This document shows, piece after piece, positions 1 to 4,966 of a stretch of 7,330 nt of DNA; positions within the stretch are counted from its first letter, which is position 1, and each line of letters begins with the position of its first letter. The position numbers were made by a program, and so were the translations under genes. The stretch spans positions 149 through 7,478 of the forward strand of contig DMNE01000372.1 in assembly GCA_003453735.1 (NCBI GenBank), read 5' to 3'. Origin of the DNA: Nitrospiraceae bacterium (GTDB lineage: Bacteria; Nitrospirota; Thermodesulfovibrionia; Thermodesulfovibrionales; UBA9159). A model generated the notes under the pieces. The model saw only the letters and a program-made list of their open reading frames with translations. It was not told the DNA's origin and made no database searches.

Positions 1-86
1 CCTGCCTAGGATGGAGAATGCGGCGCCTCTGAGTGTTCAAATTTCCATCAACAATAAGTTATCATTTATTCTTTAAGAGGAGGCTT
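1..86. other. Leader upstream of proC; no complete gene
   Basis: These 86 bases hold no complete gene. All three plus-strand frames close before proC: at 7-9 (TAG), 30-32 (TGA) and 74-76 (TAA). The tail of an upstream gene may therefore enter from the left edge, but too few residues are visible to name it. The frame closing at 74-76 reads about 24 residues with no recognisable family signature. The segment from about 36 to 76 is AT-rich, as expected for a promoter or ribosome-binding leader. Confidence 0.5.
36..65 (+). promoter_or_regulatory. Weak sigma70-like promoter candidate before proC
   Basis: TTCAAA at 36-41 and TATCAT at 60-65 are separated by 18 bases. They match the sigma70 -35 and -10 consensus boxes at 4/6 and 5/6 positions. 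Transcription would start near 72, leaving only about 15 bases before the proC start, which is just enough to include its ribosome binding site. The segment is AT-rich, so a chance match is quite possible and proC could instead be transcribed from further upstream. Confidence 0.22.
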
Positions 87-875
87 ATGATCGGTTTTAT
101 TGGTGGCGGGAACATGGCGGAGGCACTCATAAAGGGGATGACGTCCCACGGCATGAAGGACATAATTGTTGCAGAGCCGAGGATTGATCGGACAAAATAC
201 TTAGAGCGGTCCTATGGAGTAAAGACAACTCACTCAAACAAAGAAGTTGCTTCTTCAAGCAGTATCATCATCCTTGCGGTAAAGCCGCAAGCCATGGCCG
301 CAGTTCTTGACGATATTGCGGACACTGTCACTGATGAAAAGACCATCGTCTCGATCGCTGCAGGGATAACCCTTTCGTATCTCCAGTCAACATTAAAGAC
401 AAAAAGGCTCCTGCGGGTCATGCCGAATACCCCTGCCATGATTCAGGAGGGCATGACGGTCATGACATTATGCGACTGTTTCTCTGATAAGGATATGGCA
501 ATGGTAAGAGAGATATTCATGTCTGTAGGCAAGGTGCTTACTTTGCCGGAGAAATACATGAACGCTGTCACCGCGTTGTCCGGGAGTGGCCCAGCCTTTT
601 TTGCACTGTTTGTGGAGGCGTTCATAAAAGCTGGGGTTGCCATGGGGCTGAGCGGGGAAAACGCCTCGGAACTGGTGATACAGACGCTTATTGGTACTGC
701 AAAATTCCTCGAAACTGGCATGTCCCCGGAAAAACTCAGGGAAATGGTGACATCGCCCGGTGGTACAACCGCAGCAGGCCTGAAGGCATTTGAGGATAAA
801 GAGTTCACCCCTTTGGTTATAGGAGCATTACAGGCAGCCCAAAAAAGGGCGGAAGAATTGGGGAGGAAGGAATAA
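87..875 (+). CDS. proC: Pyrroline-5-carboxylate reductase (ProC)
   Basis: ProC catalyses the last step of proline biosynthesis, the NAD(P)H-dependent reduction of 1-pyrroline-5-carboxylate to L-proline in the cytosol. The 262-residue length is typical for the family. The Rossmann nucleotide-binding loop GFIGGGNMAEA lies at residues 3-13. AVKPQ (64-68), VMPNTPA (111-117), SGSGPAF (165-171) and the C-terminal signature SPGGTTAAGL (223-232) are all intact, and the C-terminal half is the helical dimerisation and substrate-binding domain. I chose the ATG at 87 because AAGAGGAGG (75-83) sits just upstream and the protein then begins directly at the first Rossmann strand (MIGFIGGG). A start at 33 would add 18 residues that have no place in the family. 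The stop TAA shares its last A with the ATG of the next gene at 875. Assignment is secure. Confidence 0.96.
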   Translation: MIGFIGGGNMAEALIKGMTSHGMKDIIVAEPRIDRTKYLERSYGVKTTHSNKEVASSSSIIILAVKPQAMAAVLDDIADTVTDEKTIVSIAAGITLSYLQSTLKTKRLLRVMPNTPAMIQEGMTVMTLCDCFSDKDMAMVREIFMSVGKVLTLPEKYMNAVTALSGSGPAFFALFVEAFIKAGVAMGLSGENASELVIQTLIGTAKFLETGMSPEKLREMVTSPGGTTAAGLKAFEDKEFTPLVIGALQAAQKRAEELGRKE

Positions 876-1189
876 TGTTTGTCTTTGGGAATTTAATCCT
901 CGCGATTGCGACTATCCTTGATAGTATCCTTTCGATCTATAAGTGGATTATTATTATAGCAGCTCTCTTAAGCTGGGTCAGTCCTGATCCATATAATCCC
1001 ATCGTTCGTTTTCTCTATGCCATCACCGAACCTGCATTACGGCCGATACGAAAAATCATTGGATACCGGCTGGGACCGATCGATATTTCACCTATCATCG
1101 TGATCCTCATTATCATATTCATCCAGATGTTTCTGGTAGGTTCTTTAAGAGAATTCGGCTTTAAAATAAAAGGAGGGGCTTTGCTATGA
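875..1189 (+). CDS. YggT family integral membrane protein
   Basis: This is a 104-residue hydrophobic protein of the YggT family (Ycf19-like in plastids). Hydrophobic segments cover roughly residues 4-36 and 70-92. Between them lies the family signature: SWVSPDPYNPIVRFLYAIT (residues 33-51), then EPALRPIRK and GPIDISPI. Members are inner-membrane proteins; roles in envelope or osmotic homeostasis and in division or thylakoid assembly have been suggested, but no biochemical activity is established. The ATG at 875 overlaps the proC stop by one base and is preceded by a strong GGGGAGGAAGG (860-870). The stop overlaps the next start as ATGA (1186-1189), so translational coupling is likely. YggT next to proC and a DivIVA-like gene recurs across bacteria, which supports a link to envelope or septum organisation. 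Family call is confident; function is not known. Confidence 0.92.
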   Translation: MFVFGNLILAIATILDSILSIYKWIIIIAALLSWVSPDPYNPIVRFLYAITEPALRPIRKIIGYRLGPIDISPIIVILIIIFIQMFLVGSLREFGFKIKGGALL

Positions 1190-1659
1190 GAATCACACCG
1201 CTTGATATTCAGCAGAAGCAGTTCCCCATGAGGTTCAGGGGGTTTGACGTGGAGGAGGTGTATGCGTTCCTCGAGGTCGTGAGAGAACAAATGGAAGATC
1301 TCCTCAGAGAAAACGCCTTGTTGAAGGAACAGGTCCAGAGGGCGGAAAACCAGATCAAGGAATACAGGGATATGGAGACCACGTTGCGTGAGACCCTCAT
1401 GACAGCCCAGCAGATGGTGGAGGACTACAAGACAAACGCCAGGAAAGAAGCGGAACTCCTCATTAAGGAGGCTGATCTTAGAGCCGATTCACTTCTAAAA
1501 GAAGCACAGGAGAGGGTTGTGAAGATCCATGAGGACATCATTGACCTGAAAGGCATCAGGAGGCATTTCAAGGAAGAACTGAGGCGGCTCATAGAGAGCC
1601 ACTTGCGGATGCTTGAGTTCGATAAGGAGAGAGAAGGAGAACAAACCAGTGAAGTATAG
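1186..1659 (+). CDS. DivIVA-domain coiled-coil protein
   Basis: This is a 157-residue DivIVA/GpsB-type protein. The N-terminal membrane-targeting segment is visible: ITPLDIQQKQFPMRFRGFD (residues 3-21) followed by VEEVYAFLE. DivIVA proteins usually open with a similar (T/S)P-x-(D/E)-I-x-x-(K/H)-x-F-x-x-x-x-R-G-Y/F-D motif, which binds negatively curved membrane. After it, residues about 25-150 are almost entirely charged heptad-like helix rich in E, K, R, Q and L, expected to form a parallel coiled-coil oligomer. Homologues recruit division or pole proteins in Gram-positives; in diderms the role is poorly defined. AAAGGAGGGG (1169-1178) is an excellent ribosome binding site for the ATG at 1186. 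The start overlaps yggT by four bases and the end overlaps hisS by 11 bases. The formal gene name divIVA is withheld because function in this lineage is not shown. Confidence 0.9.
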   Translation: MRITPLDIQQKQFPMRFRGFDVEEVYAFLEVVREQMEDLLRENALLKEQVQRAENQIKEYRDMETTLRETLMTAQQMVEDYKTNARKEAELLIKEADLRADSLLKEAQERVVKIHEDIIDLKGIRRHFKEELRRLIESHLRMLEFDKEREGEQTSEV

Positions 1660-2923
1660 TGCACTCAAGGGAGTTCATGACATACTTCCCCCGGATGTCT
1701 ATCTCTGGCAGAAGGTCGAATCACTCGCTCAGGGAGTATTCTCTGTCTATGGATTCCAAGAGATCAGACTTCCGATCATAGAATCAACCGACATTTTCAC
1801 AAGGAGCATTGGGGAAACGACAGATATTGTCGAGAAGGAGATGTACACCTTCCCCGACAGGGCCGGAAGGAGCATAACTCTTAGGCCTGAGGGAACAGCA
1901 TCTGTGGTTAGGGCTTATGTCGAGAACCACCTCCACAACCTTCCTTCTCCGCAAAAATTCTTCTACGCAGGTCCTATGTTCAGGTATGAGAGGCCACAAA
2001 AGGGTAGATTCAGGCAATTTTATCAGATCGGAATCGAGGCCTTTGGACTGGAGTCCCCCGAATTTGATGCTGAAATACTCTCTATGCTCAAGGTTTTTCT
2101 CGAGAGAGCCGGGGTAAAAGGGCTCAATTTTGAAATCAACTCTATCGGCTGTGAAGATTGCAGACCCGCATTCAGGAAGGCCCTGACTGGTTTCTTCTCT
2201 GATAAACTCAACGACCTCTGTCCTGACTGTCAAGTGAGATATGAGCACAATCCCCTGCGGATACTGGACTGCAAGGTCGAGCGTTGCATTGAGCTGAGAA
2301 AGGGTGCCCCTCGGGTCACTGATTTCCTTTGTGATGAATGCCGAAGTCATTTTGAATCTGTTCTGTCTTCCCTCAGGATTCTCGATATCCCTTATGAAGT
2401 GAACCCCACCCTCGTGAGAGGCCTCGATTATTACACGAGGACGACCTTCGAGGTCACGAGCGAACAGCTCGGCTCACAGAAAGCCGTAGCTGCAGGAGGG
2501 CGGTATGACAGACTTGTCGAGGAATTCGGTGGACCGGAAACACCTGCAATTGGTTTTGCCATGGGGATGGAACGGCTTACAACGCTCTTGAAAGAGTCAG
2601 GAGGAATCTTGATACCGTCACCGGATATTTTTATTGCCACGCTCGGCAAGAGGGCTGTATCAGAGGCATCTGTCATTGCCGGAGAACTGCGCGCAAAGGG
2701 TTTATGGACAGAGGTCGGCTATGATGGTTCTTCATTAAAGAGTCAGCTTCGCAAGGCGGACAGGCTGGCATCCAGCTACGCCTTTATCATTGGAGACAAC
2801 GAAATATCCACAGGGAAGTTCAAATGGAAGAATCTCAAGGACAGTTCGCAGGGCGAGACTGATATAAGCGGTTTAGGGGACTTTATTTCCTCACGTTTCC
2901 CTGACGCCGTAAAACCCAGGTGA
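1649..2923 (+). CDS. hisS: Histidyl-tRNA synthetase (HisRS)
   Basis: HisRS is the class II synthetase that charges tRNA-His with histidine in the cytosol as a homodimer. The 424-residue length is normal. Motif 2 is seen around AGPMFRYERPQKGRFRQF (107-124). The HisA-type motifs LVRGLDYYTRTTFE (255-268) and AAGGRYDRLVEEFGG (281-295) follow, then motif 3 in AIGFAMGMERL (300-310). Residues about 325-420 are the anticodon-binding domain. The insertion domain carries eight cysteines: 168/171, 191/194, 208, 213 and 228/231. I chose GTG at 1649 because the protein then begins MKYSALKGVHDILPP, the family's standard N terminus, with AAGGAG at 1634-1639 nine bases upstream. An in-frame TTG at 1613 would add 12 poorly conserved residues. 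The gene overlaps the DivIVA-domain gene by 11 bases and ends the operon. Confidence 0.96.
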   Translation: MKYSALKGVHDILPPDVYLWQKVESLAQGVFSVYGFQEIRLPIIESTDIFTRSIGETTDIVEKEMYTFPDRAGRSITLRPEGTASVVRAYVENHLHNLPSPQKFFYAGPMFRYERPQKGRFRQFYQIGIEAFGLESPEFDAEILSMLKVFLERAGVKGLNFEINSIGCEDCRPAFRKALTGFFSDKLNDLCPDCQVRYEHNPLRILDCKVERCIELRKGAPRVTDFLCDECRSHFESVLSSLRILDIPYEVNPTLVRGLDYYTRTTFEVTSEQLGSQKAVAAGGRYDRLVEEFGGPETPAIGFAMGMERLTTLLKESGGILIPSPDIFIATLGKRAVSEASVIAGELRAKGLWTEVGYDGSSLKSQLRKADRLASSYAFIIGDNEISTGKFKWKNLKDSSQGETDISGLGDFISSRFPDAVKPR

Positions 2924-3160
2924 GAATAGAATCCGTCAAACCCTTATCGTAGCTGTCATTGACAGTGCCAAGTGGTGCGTGACAATCTCATGAATAAAGC
3001 AGTGAAGCTCACCATCCCTGCGAACTCACGAGGCCGAAAATATTTCAATCACATTGATACCTTCTTCTCCCTCTTTTCTGGTAACCAGTCATGAAGAGTG
3101 AACTTCTTTCTTCCCTTAGGTTTTGCGTAAACTCTGGTTTATTTTAATTCCTGCAGGGTT

Positions 3161-3187
3161 CGGTTCATCCAACCGTCTTTTCTTTTG
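3161..3187 (+). terminator. Weak terminator-like hairpin downstream of hisS
   Basis: CGGTT (3161-3165), the loop CATCC and AACCG (3171-3175) form a five-pair stem followed by the T-rich tract TCTTTTCTTTTG (3176-3187). This has the layout of a Rho-independent terminator for the proC-hisS transcript, but it lies about 240 bases past the hisS stop. The stem is short and the T tract is interrupted, so efficiency is doubtful. It also overlaps the stop of the broken minus-strand frame. Confidence 0.25.
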
Positions 3188-3361
3188 TTGCTGCAAGCCT
3201 GCGAAGTGCGCTCTCGATACAGGCCATCGTAGCGGCCCTGCGTGCGCGATTGCGATTCGCTTTTCTTTCGATTCGTCTTGATAGTTCCCGTGCTCTAGGA
3301 TCCTCCCCCGTTTTCGCACCATTTCAAGAAGTCTCTGTAGTGCGTTCGTAATCTGCTGCAT
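3165..3361 (-). pseudogene. Possible small basic protein gene with a one-base frameshift
   Basis: On the minus strand, an ATG at 3361 opens a frame reading MQQITNALQRLLEMVRKRG. At the run of five G (plus-strand CCCCC, 3305-3309) the coding-like character moves to the -1 frame, which reads EDPRARELSRR and on through ATMACIESALRRLAATKEK to a TGA at 3165-3167. Joined, this gives a coherent helical, arginine- and alanine-rich protein of about 65 residues. Without the shift, the first frame continues with less protein-like sequence (for example HAGPLRWPVSRAHF) to a stop at 3116-3118. The pattern fits a small gene broken by a one-base deletion, a sequencing or assembly error in a homopolymer, or chance. 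I do not recognise a family, and the ribosome binding site before 3361 is poor. Confidence 0.3.
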
Positions 3362-3389
3362 GACAGGGCGAGACTCTTTCAGATATAAT
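3360..3389 (+). promoter_or_regulatory. Probable sigma70-type promoter of the regulator/HD-GYP operon
   Basis: ATGACA (3360-3365, 5/6 match to TTGACA) and a perfect TATAAT (3384-3389) are separated by 18 bases. Transcription would begin near 3396, giving an untranslated leader of about 75 bases before the response regulator start at 3470. The position, just upstream of the first gene after a long non-coding stretch, is right for an operon promoter. The surrounding TAATAATAATAA tract raises the chance of a fortuitous -10 match. On the opposite strand the same tract could serve the small minus-strand ORF. Confidence 0.5.
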
Positions 3390-3428
3390 AATAATAAACA
3401 AAATGTCAGGAGGGGAGTAACTAGGGGC

Positions 3429-3482
3429 ATGGTTATTCTAGGGAAATTTCTTTATGTAGTCGAGGTGATGTGGGCAAGATAG
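3429..3482 (+). CDS. Possible 17-codon leader ORF overlapping the regulator start
   Basis: ATG at 3429 opens a 17-codon frame (MVILGKFLYVVEVMWAR) ending at TAG 3480-3482, 13 bases inside the response regulator gene. A strong AGGAGGGGAG lies at 3408-3417, 11 bases upstream, and has no other obvious start to serve. Translation through this ORF would carry ribosomes across the regulator's GTG, so it could act as a translational-coupling leader. The peptide has no recognised family and could be a chance frame. Confidence 0.25.
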   Translation: MVILGKFLYVVEVMWAR

Positions 3483-3838
3483 TTGTCATTGACGACGAGC
3501 CTTTTATCCTCATGATGATCGAGGACAAACTCAAGAGGGCTGGTTTTCGTGTGATCACCATGAGGGAAAGCACGAATGCGCTGCCCCTTATAAAGAAAGA
3601 GCGCCCTGACCTTGTTATCCTTGACTGGATGATGCCTGAACTGAGCGGAATAGAACTCTGCAAGATGATGAAAGGCGACCCTGCCCTCAGTGACATACCG
3701 GTATTCCTTCTCACTGCCAAGGGGCAGGATACCGACAAGCAGATGGGGATGCAATGCGGAGCAACCCTGTATATAACAAAGCCCTTCAGCCCCCGGGGCC
3801 TTCTAGAAATGGTAAACAAGGTAATAAGGGGTGAATGA
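3470..3838 (+). CDS. Single-domain response regulator (REC only)
   Basis: This 122-residue protein is a stand-alone receiver domain with no output domain. The acidic pocket is D8, D9 and E10 in VVIDDE. The phosphoacceptor is D52 in LVILDWMMP, the switch threonine is T82 in LLTAKGQ, the switch aromatic is Y101 and the conserved lysine is K104 in ITKPFSP. All residues needed for phosphorylation by a histidine kinase are present. The GTG start at 3470 follows GAGGTGAT (3462-3469), which pairs with the 16S 3' end at the normal aligned spacing; no in-frame ATG exists between the upstream stop (3422-3424) and this codon. The gene lies six bases before a GAF-HD-GYP gene, so it probably relays a signal to that protein as the detached receiver of an RpfG-like module. 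No kinase gene is in the window. Alternative: a CheY- or Spo0F-like relay. Confidence 0.93.
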   Translation: MGKIVVIDDEPFILMMIEDKLKRAGFRVITMRESTNALPLIKKERPDLVILDWMMPELSGIELCKMMKGDPALSDIPVFLLTAKGQDTDKQMGMQCGATLYITKPFSPRGLLEMVNKVIRGE

Positions 3839-3844
3839 ACGATC

Positions 3845-4966
3845 ATGATTCCCCATGCCAATAATGCCGAAATAAGAAAAGATCTCGAGGTAACGATCAG
3901 GGAACTCAGTGATACGTACGAAGAGCTCTCTCTCCTTTATAGGCTCTCAGAGGTTTTATCAGGCGCAAGCGTTGACGAGATAGCAGAACAAGTTGTTGAT
4001 GAGGCGATAAATAGTCTTGATGTGAGAACGGCAGCTCTCCTCTTCTATAACGAGGACAGCAAGCAGCTCTTCACAAAAAGTTTCAGAGGATGGTGGGATA
4101 AGGATACGGTCATTGATAGAAATGACAAGCTTATATGGAGTGCCGTAGTAGAAAAAAAACCAATAGCGTTCTGTAAAATCGGCGAGATCGGACCTCTTGA
4201 CCAGCTCCGGGACAGGACATCTATTCTCGTGTGCCCCCTTACTGGAAAGACACGGGTTATCGGCGCTTTGGTGCTTGCTGACAGGGAATCCAAGGGCGAA
4301 TTTTACTCCAATGACATCAAGCTGGTGATGGCTATGGCATCTCAAGCCGCCCTGATCATAGAAAACGCTCTCCTTTACCGGGAGCTTGAGGACTTCCTAC
4401 TTTTCGCCATTAGATCTCTTGTGAAGGCCCTTGAGGCATCCTCTTTGTGGACTGCCGGTCATACTGAGCGTGTTACGGAATATGCCATCGCTATCGGGGC
4501 GGCCATGGGTCTTTCGACAAAACAGATCGAGAAGCTCAGAATCTGTTCTCTTCTCCATGACGTAGGGAAGATTGCTATCCCGAAGGAGATTCTCGACAAA
4601 CCGGACCTCCTTACTGCTGTTGAGATGAATGAGGTTAAAAAACATCCCATGATCGGCGCTGAGATTTTAGGCGGGTTCAAACAATTGACAGATGTGATCT
4701 TGGGAATACGGTATCATCACGAATACTGGGACGGTTCAAACGGCAACCAGGAACTTAAAGAAGAAGAGATCCCTCTTATATCAAGGATTCTGGCGGTTGC
4801 AGATACTTTCGATGCTATGACATCCGACCGGCCTTACCGGAAGAGGAAGACACGGGAGGAGGCGATCAATGAGATCGTCAGTCTATCAGGAAAACAGTTC
4901 GATCCAAAGGTTGTCGCAGCCTTCAAGGAGTGGGTCAACCGACAAGGTCCAATTTTCGCACTTTAA
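3845..4966 (+). CDS. GAF-HD-GYP protein, probable cyclic-di-GMP phosphodiesterase with altered GYP motif
   Basis: This is a 373-residue, apparently cytosolic signalling protein. An N-terminal helix (about 8-38) leads to a GAF sensor domain (about 40-178), whose core ends with GALVLADRESKGEFYSND and the SQAALIIENALLYREL helix. The HD-GYP domain spans about 185-365. Its metal ligands are all present: E197, H206 in GHTERV, H238-D239 in LLHDVGKIAIP, H267, H291-H292 in RYHHE, and D320 in AVADTFDAM. HD-GYP enzymes hydrolyse cyclic-di-GMP, some to GMP. The signature tripeptide after DG is unusual: DGSNGN replaces DGTGYP with no gap, so N299-G300-N301 stands where GYP should be. The ATG at 3845 follows AAGGGGTGA (3826-3834) and lies six bases after the receiver gene, implying co-transcription. 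The last 32 bases overlap the minus-strand TatD-radical SAM gene. Confidence 0.92.
   Translation: MIPHANNAEIRKDLEVTIRELSDTYEELSLLYRLSEVLSGASVDEIAEQVVDEAINSLDVRTAALLFYNEDSKQLFTKSFRGWWDKDTVIDRNDKLIWSAVVEKKPIAFCKIGEIGPLDQLRDRTSILVCPLTGKTRVIGALVLADRESKGEFYSNDIKLVMAMASQAALIIENALLYRELEDFLLFAIRSLVKALEASSLWTAGHTERVTEYAIAIGAAMGLSTKQIEKLRICSLLHDVGKIAIPKEILDKPDLLTAVEMNEVKKHPMIGAEILGGFKQLTDVILGIRYHHEYWDGSNGNQELKEEEIPLISRILAVADTFDAMTSDRPYRKRKTREEAINEIVSLSGKQFDPKVVAAFKEWVNRQGPIFAL

Larger units (their letters stand above)
2924..3469. other. Long intergenic region between hisS and the response regulator
   Basis: This 546-base stretch contains no confident intact gene. From 2924 to about 3115 I see only short unassigned frames, including a 34-codon ATG frame at 2990-3094 with no clear ribosome binding site, and a short CTGTC/GACAG inverted repeat at 2953-2965. 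From 3116 to 3370 the minus strand shows coding-like, arginine- and alanine-rich sequence broken by a frame change (annotated separately). From 3381 to 3400 there is an AT-rich TAATAATAATAA tract that includes a -10-like hexamer, followed by the leader of the next operon. No tRNA, rRNA, riboswitch or insertion-sequence end is recognisable. Confidence 0.6.

Noticed and set aside
33..86. Upstream start for proC adding 18 residues
   Set aside because: The extension includes the ribosome binding site itself and precedes the Rossmann strand that normally begins ProC.
1784..2350. Long minus-strand frame of 188 codons inside hisS
   Set aside because: It lies wholly antisense to the conserved HisRS catalytic and insertion domains, has no family signature and no ribosome binding site; it is a shadow of hisS.
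2953..2965. CTGTC-ATT-GACAG inverted repeat 30 bases after hisS, considered as a terminator or operator
   Set aside because: The stem has only five pairs, there is no T tract after it and no second copy in the window.
2990..3094. 34-codon plus-strand ORF (begins MNKAVKLTIPANSRG)
   Set aside because: There is no convincing ribosome binding site and no recognisable family; the length is within chance expectation.
3381..3400. TAATAATAATAA tract as a microsatellite or phase-variation repeat
   Set aside because: There are only about four units, too few and too irregular to support slippage-based variation; treated as an AT-rich promoter element.
3116..3430. Uninterrupted 104-codon minus-strand ORF from an ATG at 3430
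   Set aside because: The N-terminal 23 residues come from the promoter and TAATAATAATAA tract and the C-terminal half is not protein-like. Only the part after the internal ATG at 3361 combined with the -1 frame looks coherent, so the long form was not annotated.
3835..3864. ATG overlapping the response regulator stop (ATGA) as a start for the HD-GYP gene
   Set aside because: This frame closes after nine codons; the HD-GYP frame begins at the ATG at 3845.
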